From Undaria pinnatifida (Eukaryota > Sar > Phaeophyceae > Laminariales > Alariaceae): a DNA stretch of 64,000 bases. The position numbers were made by a program, and so were the translations under genes. The stretch covers positions 2,956,061 through 3,020,060 of the forward strand of contig JABAKD010000024.1 of assembly GCA_012845835.1 (NCBI GenBank). Direction: 5' to 3'. A model generated the notes under the pieces. It made no database searches, was not told where the DNA came from, and was given only the letters and a program-made list of their open reading frames with translations. Shown in pieces: positions 11,364 to 22,805 of this stretch (position 1 is the first letter of the stretch; each line of letters starts with the position of its first letter).

Positions 11364-14300
11364 GTGACGTGGTGTTGTGGTATCGTTTGATGTGCAGTGC
11401 TTTTTGGGGGGGTTGGGGGGGGTAGAGTCGGGATTTCGTTTTTTGCGGGGGGCTATCTTATTTTCCTGTGAGTCGAGGAAAGTTTCTTTGGTTGTTGGGG
11501 GCGTGCTGCGGGTGGTGTTACGCAGTGCTGCATGGTGTGAAACTGTTCTAGAGTAAACGGGCAGGGCAAGATAACACAGGTGAAACAATAGGATGGACCA
11601 CTGAGAGATAACGGAATCGTGGACCGTTGTACTTCGTCGAATACCCCCCCCCCCTTGTCAGACCTCCTCCTATCCTCTCTTTTTCCAACACTCCCCCGGC
11701 CTCACCATTTTTTATGTGTTTGTTTCAACCCTCTCTCTTGCCTCCCACCCTCTCCTCTTCCCCTCCGCCCCTCCCGGATTGACCCCGACCCGCTTTCGAC
11801 CCACACGTCGCTGTGGACACCACGATATGCAGCTCGATGGGATGGTGGACATCTTGAATAAGCGGTGCGCCGCGAAGGGGTGCCAGAGGCAGCCGAGCTG
11901 GGCCAGATCCCAGGGGGATCGAGCGGTTTTCTGCAAGGTATCGAGACAGGGGAGGGCCGGGGGGGGGGGGGGGCGGGGGGGGTATCAATTTGTTGCTTGC
12001 CTTAGTCATTTGACCATTGACCACGCATCCCGTTCGAGACGGAGCACCGTTTCTACTCCTACTAGAGACACCTCCAACATTTGAGCGTTCATTACGCTTC
12101 TTCCATGTCCTGTGTAAAAACTGTTTGCATATCGTATCCCCGTCCTGTTTCGCCGTCTGCGGCCACTATCTATCTCCTAGGATAGCGATCGTTTTCTCGC
12201 TACTCTGTAGTCTACCAAACTCTTTCATGTCACATACGTCTAATTTCCCCATCTCCTCCTCTAGCACATCCCATTCGTCCTTGTTTATTTCACATTCTCC
12301 CACTATGTGAGTCCTACTCTATTGTTGTGCCACATGGGTACATATTTGTAGCCACGTCCTCCTCCTCCCGACTACTGGTATATCTCTTTCTTCTTTCTCG
12401 TAGGTCCAGGTCCCCTACACGAAATCGCAGTTTCAGCTATTTCACGTAGTCCATTGGGCCGTGCAGATACGTCTTCATTCCAACATCTTCCCTCAACCTC
12501 CCGTATATCTCTAAGTGCTTCTCCTCTTTTACCTTATTTCTTGGCGCTTGTCAAACCTTTCTTATACTCTTTCTTTTGCTTCTATCTTGTACCCGCCAAA
12601 CTTCTCTATAGAAGTACCTCTTCTTAGTATCCCCCTAAATTCTTCCATATTTTCTTGACTACGCGGCCGAGGGGGGGGGGGAGGGTTGATCCGGTCTTGT
12701 AGTTGGAGGAGGGTTGTCTGATTCAGTTTTTTGTGCAGGGAGGAAGATGTAGTCTGACTCTATCATTTGTACGAGGAAGGGGGTTAACTCACTTTTTGTA
12801 CTGTAGCCAACAAAAGGTATGCGTCGATGTGTTGGCAGTTAGAGGTACATTCGCAATGGCACTCGATAAAAGGCTTTCTGGCGCTCTCTCCGATTGTTTA
12901 ACCCCCCTTCCTGCCCAATCTTGACCGAAAGGACCTCTCTCCATTTACTCAGATTGGGTTTTATCTTTTGTTTTTGGGTTCAAAGGTATTGTATCTTTCA
13001 ACGATCGACTGTTGATGACTCCTATGACCAAAGGTCACCGTGACGTTACGATAACGCCATAAACCGTTATACCCGCAAGCGTGCAGATAGCGGCATGCCC
13101 CGCTCGCGCTCCACTACCCCCCCCCCCCCCTCCCCGCCCCCTCCTAAAGCATTATATGTATATTGGAGTTGGCGTTGGTTGGCAACGGCGTTGCAAAACA
13201 TTCCAATCACTGTGTGAGCTAGGCAACCAGGGTACCGTTTTTTTTTTTTTTTGGCGGTCACCATAATGGGCGTCAAGTTAGAATATATTGTCCGGGGTGG
13301 AGAACCCTAACTCCGCACAAGGGGAAGTGATCGCATCACGTAGTGTAAATATGGTAAGGCACTCACGAGACGTTACGTAGTAATACCCATTGCTGTCTCT
13401 GGAGTGGCCACGCCAGAAAACAAAGTATAACTCATTGGCGCTGTCATCCATAAGCAAGAAAGTAGGCACAAGGTGCCGAAGTCCGTCTTACGAGCGGTCT
13501 TGGAAGGATGCTGTTCACCCTTCATGCGACTCGCCGAACACCTCACGGCGCTTCGCGATTGGTGCACGCAATGTTTGCCTGATTGGTGAAAGCCCGACGT
13601 GTCCCGGCATAGTAGGGATGCGAGGGTCTATGGTGATACGACTACGGCCATGCACAAATTGAGTACACCCCCCCCCCCCCTCCCCGCCCCCTCGGCCCAA
13701 CGTTACCCCCCCCCCACTACCCGTTGCTATCTCTGGAAGTCGCCAAACCGGAAGAAAACTAAGTAATTCGAAGCTGTCGTCCATATACAAGGTTTCGCAA
13801 TCCGCGGTTCTTAGCAGAAGGAAAGCTCACCCTTCATGCTACTCGCCGAACACCGAACGACGCTTCGTGCAACGTCTGCGTGGCCGGTAAAACCCCCACA
13901 TGCCGGGTCCCGGCATTTTAAGCATGCAAGGTCTATCGTCTTGAGACTACGGCCAAGCATGATGAATTAGTATGCCCCCACCCCCGGACCTCGACGCCAA
14001 CTCCAACCCCAACTCAACTCCAGCCCCCAAACCAACCCCGACCAAACCCCAACCCCAACCCAACCCTAACTCCCACCCCGCTCCCCTACCCCTACCTCCA
14101 TCCCACCCCGCCCCCCTAACTCCAATACCCCTATCCACCGCCTTCCAAGGAGCACAAAGAAGACGGTATGGTGGACACGAGGCACAAGACGTGCGTATAT
14201 CCGGGGTGCACGCTTTTCCCTTGCAAGAGCGCCGCCCCACCGCCACCCCCCCCCCCCCCCACCACCACCACCACCACCAATACCACCGCCAAGGTTTCCG

Positions 14301-15435
14301 CCGCTATCGACCAGCAGCACTAACCTTAGCGAAACTGGTCAACCCTGCGATTCCGCTACCCCTGCCGCTACCGCCACCAACAACAATACCAGCAACACCA
14401 GCACCATCGCCACCAATTCCGCCAACGTGACCGCCACAACCACTTCTGCTTCTCAAGTTATCTCAAGGTTTGCCGTCATGATCAACAAACCCAACACCAC
14501 GGACATCGCCAACACCAACACCAACACCAAAACCAAAACCAACACCACCAACGCAGACACCAAGACCACCGTCAACACCAACACCAACATCAACAACACC
14601 GGTCCCGGACCCGCCAGATACTGTGCCGCGCACGCCCCAGAGGGCTCAGTCAACGTAGCCGCTAGTCGCTGCAAGCACCCAGGGTGCCCCATCCAGCCCA
14701 CCTTTGGCAGGGCGGGGGGAGGGGCACCCGCGGCGTATTGCGCTACCCATCGGTTGAAGGGTATGGTGGACGTGAAGAACCCAAAGTGCGTTGCAAGGGG
14801 ATGCAGGGCGCAGCCTTCCTGTGGCATGAAGGGGGATCCGCGGCCGACGTTCTGTCTGCGTCACGCCGCGCCAAGTATGGTCAATGTCAGGTGCATCCGG
14901 GTCTCGAGGGAGGGGGGGGGGGGGAGGGTCTTGTGGGGGCGGGGGCGGTGTTCTATTGCTGCTGTTGGTGGTATTGTGTTGTTGCTGCTACTGCTGCTAC
15001 TGCTGCTACTCCTGTTGATGCTTTGTTTTTTCCACCAACACTACTGCTGATACTACTACTACTGACGCTGCTGCTGTTATGGTTCCGTTCATCCAGAATT
15101 TTGCACGAGTTACCAAGGCTTCGAAGGACTTTCTCCCTTCTCCCCTCTCTTTTCATGCGACGCGCCGAATATCTCACGGCGCTTCGCGCTTGGTGCAAGC
15201 AATGCCTGCCTGATCGATGGGAACCCGACATGCCCCGTCCCAGCATTGTAGGGATGCGAGGGTCTATGGTCTGACGGACCACGGTCATGCATGGTAGTAA
15301 ATACACCCCCCTCTCCCACCCCCTTCGCGCCTTCCATATTATGTCACTTGCAGGTCAGCTTCATATCGCGAGCAGACGCCTCCCCAGAAGAAGAGAAAGC
15401 TCGCCGAGCCACCCGCTAGCCCACGAGAATCATAG
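11150..15435 (+). CDS. EsV-1-7 repeat protein gene (IMMEDIATE UPRIGHT family type), 5' end unresolved
   Basis: Spliced model: 11150-11363, 11833-11937, 14150-14890, 15354-15435. It encodes six cysteine/histidine motifs of the form C-x4-C-(15-16)-C-x2-H, usually separated by 12 residues. Pro is conserved four residues after the second Cys, and His is often followed by Lys. This is the EsV-1-7 motif, named after an Ectocarpus virus gene and amplified in brown algae. The family includes the developmental regulator IMMEDIATE UPRIGHT. Its biochemical role is not established, though the spacing suggests a metal-binding fold. Intron phases match at every junction, and two introns split motifs so that the spacing is restored exactly on splicing. 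The protein ends with a KKRK-containing tail, which suggests nuclear localisation. With one C removed from a 15-C run in exon 3 the total is 380 codons plus stop. A Thr/Gln-rich frame at 10783-10998 might be an upstream exon, but its donor phase does not fit. Confidence 0.8.
11833..11937 (+). CDS. EsV-1-7 gene, coding exon 2 (motif 3, first half)
   Basis: Acceptor GATATGCAG, donor AAG|GTATCG, both phase 0. The exon gives the 12-residue spacer, CAAKGC, and the third Cys followed by Lys. The matching His comes from the next exon, making C-K-E-H on splicing. The donor is followed within about 20 bases by a poly-G run and the LINE fragment. Confidence 0.85.
11958..12664 (-). mobile_element. 5'-truncated LINE copy in the EsV-1-7 intron
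   Basis: From the poly-G run at 11958-11983 the sequence is collinear with the 3' part of the LINE at 40.7-41.4 kb, for example TTGTTGCTTGCCTTAGTCAT and GACACCTCCAACATTTG. It holds only the C-terminal reverse transcriptase region and tail, in minus orientation and with frame breaks. It starts about 20 bp after the exon 2 donor. The tail in the element's own sense ends in poly(C). Confidence 0.85.
13379..13680 (+). mobile_element. SINE-like retroposon with poly(C) tail, copy S1
   Basis: This is the best full-length copy, about 300 bp. The conserved 3' part contains AGGGATGCGAGGGTCTATGG, CGACTACGGCCATGCACAAA and TTGAGTACAC followed by 13 C. The head resembles copy S2 from CCATTGCTGTCTCTGGA onward. 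No pol III boxes were convincing. Confidence 0.7.
13716..13985 (+). mobile_element. SINE-like retroposon, copy S2
   Basis: A diverged second copy directly after S1 in the same intron. It shares CCGTTGCTATCTCTGGAAGT, CACCCTTCATGCTACTCGCC and the GACTACGGCCAAGCATGATG tail region, ending in a C-rich run. Confidence 0.65.
14150..14890 (+). CDS. EsV-1-7 gene, coding exon 3 (motifs 3 end, 4, 5, 6) with a long Pro/Thr/Asn insert
   Basis: The acceptor is CCTTCCAAG|GAG and the donor GTCAG|GTGCAT. The exon begins EHKEDGMVD and continues to CVYPGC of motif 4. A low-complexity insert follows (polyproline, then Thr/Asn/Ser, about 110 residues) before motif 4 is closed by CAAH. Motifs 5 (CKHPGC...CATH) and 6 (CVARGC...CLRH) follow. 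The first part and the rest are in different frames; the switch coincides with the 15-C run at 14246-14260, and removing one C joins them. An alternative is an intron ending at CCCGCCAG (14619), but I see no good donor for it. Confidence 0.7.
15085..15319 (+). mobile_element. SINE-like retroposon, copy S3
   Basis: This lies in the last EsV-1-7 intron. It shares CTCACGGCGCTTCGCGCTTG, AGGGATGCGAGGGTCTATGG and ACGGTCATGCATGG with S1, then TACACCCCCC. It lies close to the terminal exon acceptor. Confidence 0.7.
15354..15435 (+). CDS. EsV-1-7 gene, terminal exon with basic NLS-like tail
   Basis: The acceptor is GTCACTTGCAG after a C/T-rich tract. The AG|G junction matches the phase of the previous donor. 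It encodes about 26 residues containing QKKRKLAEPP and stops at TAG 15433-15435. It has no Cys motif. The placement rests on phase, splice site and composition, not on similarity. Confidence 0.6.
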
Positions 15436-16717
15436 AATGTTCCAAGGGTGTTTTTGGTAGGGTACATACACTAGGGTACCCGGGTACATACCCGAGTATT
15501 AAAATATCAATGGAATGTGGTACCGGGGTTACCTAAAGTATTTACCCCACCAAGCAAACTGTTGGAAGTTTCATCGCAGGCGAGCGTCGGAAAAACCTTG
15601 AGCTTACTGGCTTTAGTTACTAATACAGTCGTGGTCTCGCGTTTCTGCGGTACGCGTCGCGGTACCCTTTAACGCGAGCGGGGCCTTAGTTTTAGTGCGG
15701 CGAAAATTGCTTGTCACGGCCTCGTCCTACAGAGGGCAGCGCTTTCCTGGGATAAGTCAGGGTCCCGTTTTAATGTGAGTATTATCACCTCGCAAGGAAC
15801 CCATCTAACCCGTTTGAGTCTACACTGGGGGAAATGTGTTGAAAAAACGTGACGACTGCAGCATCGGCGACGCGAAACAGTCCGGGATGCTGGGGTAGGG
15901 CAACACTCGATGAAAATCGACGAGCAGTGGGATATAGTCGGTTGCAGTCATCCCTTCATAGTGCGGTAGCGGTTGCACTTGAGGAGCACTATTGAGGAGT
16001 CATCCCTCTATAGTTCGGTAGGGGCTGCGCTCTTTGGGCAAAACGTGTCTGACCGGTTGAGCTCCTCAAGCGTGGACCTATCGGTTATTGCGACAATTTT
16101 TCGAGTATTTTTGTCTTAGCAGGACTAGTGCATAGAAACGCTGGCCGGATGTTTGCGCGAACGAATGTCTTCGAGGTCATGTTTCGGGCGAGGTATTGAG
16201 CTCCTCGTGCACGGTAGGACCTCAGAAATTTTTAGAATATGCTGCACGCCTAGCGTGGGAGGACTCGTTGATAAGACCGCCATTCCGTGCGTTGTGTTTT
16301 GGACTATTGTACCCGGGTCCCAAAAGGGTTGATGAGGGGCTACGACTGCTGTAGTGACTTGGCGTCGGCGGCTGGCACGTGCTTCGACAGGGGTAACACT
16401 TTTTGGCCAACACATTTCTTGGGGTCGTCGTTCCTAACGAACGCAAAAATTGACCATTCCTGAACAAAATGCCACGATTCCTGGCATTTTTGAAATTTTC
16501 TGAAATGTTAATTAAGCGTTTGCGAAAGCAAAATCGCGTTTTTTTGGTCAGGAACGCTGACATCAAAATATCACCAAACATTTTTACGTGGTTGATGAGA
16601 TTTTGTCTGAACCCGTGTTGAAAATTTAGCCGGCTGGGTTGGATAGTAGTTTTTGTTTTTTGCACGAGTAGTGTGTGCCTTGTGTTGATGCAGCTGGGCC
16701 TATGGATTGTGTGGTTG
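15436..16717. other. Spacer with no supported gene
   Basis: Downstream of the EsV-1-7 stop. It holds its presumed 3' untranslated region and unassigned sequence. Minus-strand frames at 16125-16665 are under 150 codons and have no recognisable domain. Confidence 0.5.
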
Positions 16718-16995
16718 GCGACGCGTGCTACGACAGAGGGGCACCACTTTTTTTCTAATACTACCCCTCAATTTTGGAGCTTAAGACCTCTCCCAAAAAC
16801 GGATTTGGGAGAAAAAATAAAGCTGCTATTATACACGGGATAAACAATTCCCATGGCCTAGGTACACGACGATAATTGTGCAAAAAAAAATGTCATATTT
16901 CCGCCGGTTTTGGGTTAAGGAGCCCCGTCATTCAGAAAGTGATTTCGCCAAAAAAATGTATACTGTAATACCTCTATCGTAGCACGCGTCTAGCA
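16718..16995. mobile_element. MITE family B, copy 1
   Basis: The terminal inverted repeats are GACGCGTGCTACGACAGAGG (left) and CCTCTATCGTAGCACGCGTC (right). The interior GTCATTCAGAAAGTGATTTC is shared with copies at about 33466-33755 and 56668-56928. There is no coding capacity. Confidence 0.8.
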
Positions 16996-17006
16996 CGTGC
17001 CCAATT

Positions 17007-18618
17007 TTAATTTTTGTATGGAACCATTCCGGACGGGGGTTCCAGCTTTGGCGACTGCATGCCTTGGGGACACCTGGCATGTAGGCAGCGAAATATGTTG
17101 TGTGGCAAGAGAACTTGAAAGACGCAGATGTAATGGTATAAACGGTTAGGGTTGTCTCCAACATGCTTTACATGACCGTGAACAGCATGTTTTTTTGTTA
17201 GGGCGGGGTGGTGGTGACCTGAAGAGATGTAGTGTTTTTTTTCGTTTGTCCATGCAGAGTTATGGCACTCTAAACCGGTGAAATCCATGCGCGTGTGTGT
17301 GAATTCACCGCCAGTTTTGCTGGGGCCACTCTCCCCTTCTGTTAAGATACGGCCTCGAAAGGCCTGCAATAATCCGAATTTGATATAATTTGGATGGGTT
17401 TCGTATGATACCCACCCAATAACCTTACACTTCCCACTGGGAGTGGGTTCCCTGAAACACAAAAATAAAAATAAAATGAAGAATTGATCTTCTGAAAAAT
17501 TAGGAGTCCACACTTTCAACCAATGCAGGCAGCCATAACAAGGGCCACGTGTTGTAAAGACGGGCTGGGTCGGCGATTCCTGCTACTGCTTCCTGCTCCC
17601 AACACCGAATCCGAAAAACGACTCTCCTCACTGATCGCACCACTTCTGCATCTATATACGTACACCATTCGCCCCTCTTCTTCCGCCAAGTTGGCCATAC
17701 ATTCCGCCTCATCATCTCTGTCAAAACCTAGAAGCGGAATGGCTCCCTCAAGCGCATCGTCCCCAACAACGTCCATGTCGTTATCCCAATTTTCTCGTCA
17801 CCTGCGTCGGACTCCATGTCGAATTCATTGGTGTCGCTGTCTGAATCAGAAAAAGCTCCCCCCCCCCACCCCTAGCTCTCACAGTAGATTGTTCCCCCCA
17901 CGCCCCTCCCTGCTTCACTTGGGCAACGTGCTGGTTCCATCGCCAGCGCCAACATTCCCGCACTCACCGCCACAACTACACAGTGAGGAGCACCTTTTTT
18001 TTCCCTCTCCTTGGTAAAAATGCAATCTACACATGCACGTTTACCCTGCTTCAGCATACAGCTACATTTTACTACATGAATGCCCTCGCCTGGCTTGAGG
18101 GTGACCTTGGGCACACGACGCATGTGCATGAGCGCTACCCCATGTCCTTCGTCGACGTCCTTGACGTAACCCAGTCGATCACATTATGGGACACTAACAA
18201 GGGTACCGACTGCAATCACTGTATGACGACAGCCAGTACGACAAGACCCATTCCGTACGTTGGACGTGTAGCTCAATGACGTCATAGTCTGGCACAACCT
18301 TTTCCCAACACTCGCGCTCGAGAAACACTCAAAATACGTCCACCTCACTATGTGTGCTGAGTTCGATCCAAGGTTTGGTGTCGTCGCGTTCATTTCCTAC
18401 GGTTACCTGCTGGCCGGGCGTCGGGTCTCGGTAAATAATCTTCTGTTTTTATCACAGCAGTAGCACCGTCCTACAAACTTGACACACTCGTCCCGAGATA
18501 CGCTCAAGCCAGTAATAACGTTTCCCTCTAATTTGGCGTCACCCAGTGATCGAATAAAAGCGAAGTTGCGCGCTTTTTTGGAAGCTTGGTAGAGCCCGTC
18601 GAACATGCTGAGGGACAT
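17007..18618 (-). pseudogene. Decayed minus-strand reading frames, possibly transposon-derived
   Basis: Several minus-strand stretches have plausible protein composition but sit in different frames: 18618-18403, 18140-17985 (contains KCSCMLKQGKRACVDC, a cysteine cluster faintly like a SWIM finger), 17870-17516 (acidic, with DRDDEAECMANLAEEEG) and 17519-17007 (170 codons). No transposase catalytic motif could be confirmed. A multi-exon host gene on the minus strand is possible but no clean splice chain was found. Confidence 0.3.
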
Positions 18619-18981
18619 CAGGGAGTGCTGCGGTGACCGGCAAGCATCGTCGGAGTGGGGTGAACTCCTGCGGCCAATGGGTCAAGGCCACGATATCGTC
18701 GAAGAGTTCGAGGACGTGGATGTTCTGGCATTCTTTCCCCCTGCCGACTCCTCGTTGCGAGCGCACCACGACGCGCACATAATGTGTCGCCGGATACACC
18801 GCGTAGACGAGAAGTAAGTGCTGTTATCCATACGTCCGTATCCACTGACATGATCTCCACTCGCACCAAACATGAGTAGTTCCGCGGTAGGGTAAGACAT
18901 TTAGGTCCAGAATGTTTTCATATCCGGGGTTCCTCAGGTAGTGAAGAACCCCCCCCCCATATTTCTGCGTAGTTATGCAAC

Positions 18982-19115
18982 ATCGTTTCCGGTTTTTAAG
19001 TTCCTCGTGACACGTCCAACCCTTCGGATTACTTTTTATCGAATCGCATCGCTTCCGGTTTTTAAATTCCTCGTGACACGTCCAACCCTTCGGATTATTT
19101 TTATCGAATTGCACT
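18982..19115. repeat. Two tandem copies of a 66-bp unit
   Basis: TTCCTCGTGACACGTCCAAC and CCTTCGGATTA are repeated 66 bp apart, with further TTTTTATCGAATTGCA echoes after the second unit. Confidence 0.8.
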
Positions 19116-19929
19116 TTTTATCGAATTACACTTACCATGTGTTTTCAGCGTCACTTCTATAATAGTCTATGCTGAGAAATCATTTTTTCAGCTTTACAAG
19201 GGAGACTCAAAAGACAAAAGTGGAGTTTTATCCTCCGGCGGACGGGGACAAATAAAGCTTAACCTCACCACACTTCCACGCATTTTGTTACAACACGCCG
19301 TGTGTCAATTTAACTCCGTTGTATTCGCAATCCAGCGCTATACCTGGCGTGCCCTTCAGTTCTCTCTGGTAGCGACAGCGCGAGCTGTCCCTACCGGTGG
19401 GTCCCCGTCGCTACTTTCTTTTTTAACAAACGACGACATCTATTTAATTCATTTAGCATAATGTCTAGTAGTCCAGTCTATGCACCATACCATTGTGCGT
19501 GCAACGCTTGCAGTTGCCACTACGAAGCTGTCCGGGCGCATCCGCATCATACCTTGGGGATGTTATAATACCTTACTTGTACTATTTCATTCGCAGGCGC
19601 CCGTACTGTTTACAATACAGCAGTGCCAGTGCCGACAAAATGCTCTACGAAGCAGTACAATCTGCTGCTCGAATGATGCGCATGTTGTCGTGGAAGAACT
19701 AGAATCAATACAGCTCTGAGAAAGCAACATCATCAGACCTGCATTGCCGGGATAGCTTTGCAATATTGCCAGCGGAAAGGTATCATATACAAGTACTGCT
19801 GCTGCTGTGCGTGTCTCTGGTATCCTCCGTTTTTTTAAATTCCGTTTTTATATTCTGCTGATTCCTGTTGTGTTTTCTGGAAAAATCTTGTACACGTGAT
19901 GTTTTTTACAATGAAGCTCACTATAATAA

Positions 19930-20110
19930 CATCACCCTGTTGACCCTGATAGCTACACTGTAGTTGTAAGAGGAGTCGCCGACCTATATCATTAATGAGG
20001 ACGCACAACTCGTAACACGCGCGATCGGAGTATCACACACAGCTTGCAAAGTTGAGTTTCGACGAAATCTTCGATCTCACAGCTGGAGTGTATTTTCATT
20101 TTTTATAATG
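19930..20110 (+). repeat. Dispersed repeat family C, copy 1
   Basis: This contains GTTGACCCTGATAGCTACAC, GGAGTCGCCGACCTATATC and CACAGCTTGCAAAG. Other copies lie near 20412-20605, 22605-22805 (inverted) and 62265-62445. Fragments occur at about 6715, 7390 and 31190. It is non-coding and of unknown class. Confidence 0.8.
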
Positions 20111-20411
20111 ACTTTTTTATTTTTTTCTTTCCAAAAACCGTCAGATGTATCCCCTTACGAGGATTTATAGCTTCCACGCACAAATTGCCCGCCCACGGGT
20201 CCGCCCCCCCCCCCCCCCCCCCCTTCCCCCCCCCCTCCAACCCCGCTCGCTTTAGATCAAAACCAGGCCCCCACGTCCTTCAAAACTCCGCCCCCCCCTC
20301 ACCGGTTATTCGACTTACAGGATTCACTTGATAAACGGATGGATACATTTCCCTCCACAGCTGTCAGATTTTGTCCCCCTCAGAAACGGGTTTTATAGTT
20401 TCCGCGCACAG

Positions 20412-20605
20412 ACTGACTAACATCACCAAGTTGACCCTGATAGCTACACTGTAGTTGTAAGGGGAGTCGCCGACCTATATCCTTAGTGAGGACACACAAC
20501 TCGTAATACGCGCGATCGGAGTATCACACACAGCTTGCAAAGATGAGTTTCGACGAAATCTTCGATCTCGCAGCTGCAGTGTATTTTCATTTTTTATACG
20601 AAGTA
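20412..20605 (+). repeat. Dispersed repeat family C, copy 2
   Basis: Nearly identical to copy 1 over about 190 bp in the same orientation. The block between them (20195-20240) is a poly-C-rich run. Confidence 0.85.
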
Positions 20606-22600
20606 ATAACTACCAGGTACGACCAGGTATTAATATAGTACTAACGAAGTACTAATAATAGTACCGGGGGAGCAACTCAGCATTTCGCTGCAAGTCCAGC
20701 GGCACGGCGCTGCTGTGCAAGCGAGAACAATAGAGCACAACCATCAGACAGCACCAACATGTGTCGTACACACAGCGAACGACAGCGTGCACAGCGTGCG
20801 CGGCGTGCGCGGCGTGCGCAGCGTGCCCAGCAGCAGCAGTAGTAGTACTACTGGACTGCTGTGCGCGTTTGGCATCCATGCATTCGTGGTTTTAAATTCT
20901 ACTGCTGATCACTGCTGTTTTCTGCCCTGTGCTTTCGATAATAATACCGAGGAGAGCTGCCCACACTGCAAGTCCAGCAGTATGGCAAGCTGTGCAAGCG
21001 ACAACAATATAGCACAGCCATTAGAAGACTAGATATCATGTATGTGTGGTTCATCGTTCGCAGCAGCACATGTACTGCTCATGGCAGGGTGAAGTGGTAC
21101 GCCGCGCATGTATGCGCATCCATCATCGGTGAACACTGCCTGGTCATCTCTGCTGCGCAGATTGGGCAGGTGTGGCATCCTTTGTTCGTAGAGTCCAACG
21201 TAGCTCAGTGGGTAGTTCTATATAACCAACATCCTTCAAGTGAAAAAAAGTCCTTCCTCCAATACCCTGAAGAGCATCCTCCCCTTCACATGACACCAGA
21301 ACATACACTCGTCTCAGCCGTCCAGGGGTGGCAGTGGCAGTTCCCGCGCGTAGAGATGCAGGATGCAGCAGCCAAGAACATCAGGTGTAGGGAACAGGTT
21401 GCTGCGCCAACTGCTCCCGCGGCCCAGAATTGCGGCGAAATAACGATCCAACAACGCAGCTTGCAAAGATGAATATTTTGTTATAAAAGATGGATAGACT
21501 TCTTTGCTACGGATACGGAGACCACCGACCTGTCAGATAAGATCTCGACGTCCCCTGCCCCCGCTGCGACAAAACAATCCAGCTTCTTTACTAAAACTTT
21601 CAGATCAATCTACGAAAGTCTACAGCGGTTGAAATGCTCCAGCGAGCAGGCCGGCTTTGACGTCAGGAGGCAAGATCGGGGAGATGGGGATGGAGAATGA
21701 TCTCTCCGAGCCGGCGAGGCTTCTGCTGCTGGTGTCGCTGCTCGCCAAGGACCGCCTGATCTCGCATAATGGTGGGGCGTTGCAAACAGAAAATCTACGA
21801 GTAGACAAAAAATAAACGGAATCCAACAATTACTGGCAGATACCTGCTGGTGCAGCAGTAGTACCTGGTACCTGGTACATTGTCCAGCAGTACTTGACAC
21901 CTGGTGCAACAGCAGTAGTGCCTCGCACCTGGTACTGCTGTACCTGGTACCTGGCATGATACAATTACATACTCCGATGCTCTATTTGTAATGGTACGCT
22001 ATACTGACCCTCTCTTATACCGGCATGCTCTGTAAATATAGACTAGTGCTCCAGAAAAAACTCAGATTGTCAGGAGAACGAAAATCGAGAGCGGTTATTA
22101 TCGTACTATTATATAAAGTTAGTAGATATAACTGGTACCAGGTAGTTTTTTAGGCGAGTATCCTGGTTCCTCGTCTGTTAGATTCTGTTGTCAGAGGACT
22201 GACTCTGCTGCACTACGACGTACTAGTACGAGTATATTGAAAAAAAAAGACTAACCGTAAATATGAGGGACTTTGAAATATGCCTCAAAGTGTGCCGATC
22301 TTTATATTTTCGATCGTGCAGGTATCACAGCAGTTTTCTTTGTATTATTTGTCGAGTATTCTGCCTGTCTTGTTATTAGACTATGCTTGGTAGCTCCCAG
22401 TGCACACGTTTCGTAGGTTGTGACCACCGAGCAGCCTCCCTTTGAGTTTGTACGCGTTAATAGTGTCCCTAGGATGCACGAACACTTGAGTCGCCTCTCT
22501 TTGAGTTTGCACTCAATGGTGTCTAATAAAATAGGATGCACGGACACTCGGTGTGCTGGATGTTCGATGGGTGGAACGGACACTTTAATGTGAGGAACAA
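20606..22600. other. Spacer with short repeats, no supported gene
   Basis: This holds partial direct repeats around CAAGTCCAGC (20690 and 20965), ACCTGGTACCTGG echoes at 21850-21955, and short frames. The longest plus frame (21038-21472) has no recognisable domain. Confidence 0.45.
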
Positions 22601-22604
22601 ACAC

Positions 22605-22805
22605 ACGTATATTATAAAAATAAAAATACACTCCAGCTGTGAGATTGAAGTTTTTGTCGAAACTCATCTTTGCAAGCTGTGTAGTATACTCCGATCGCGC
22701 GTAATACTGCGTGTGCGTCCTCATGAAGGATATAGGTCGGCGACTCCCCTTGGAACTACAGCGTAGCTTGTACCAGGGTCAACAGGGTGATGTTAGTCAG
22801 TCTGT
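22605..22805 (-). repeat. Dispersed repeat family C, copy 3 (inverted)
   Basis: The reverse complement carries CTTTGCAAGCTG in the inverted sense together with the GGTCGGCGACTCCCC and GGGTCAACAGGGTGATG blocks of the family. Confidence 0.8.

Noticed and set aside
11150..15435. Integrated phaeovirus as the source of the EsV-1-7 motifs
   Set aside because: The gene has introns and host-like surroundings, and no viral structural or replication genes lie nearby. The motif name comes from a virus gene but the family is widespread in brown algal genomes.
18605..18817. Plus-strand 70-codon frame with natural composition
   Set aside because: It is short, overlaps coding-like minus-strand sequence, and has no domain, so the strand cannot be decided.
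21195..21235. tRNA gene suggested by GTAGCTCAGTGGGTAG
   Set aside because: It resembles an A box, but no B box, acceptor stem or T arm follows at the right distance.
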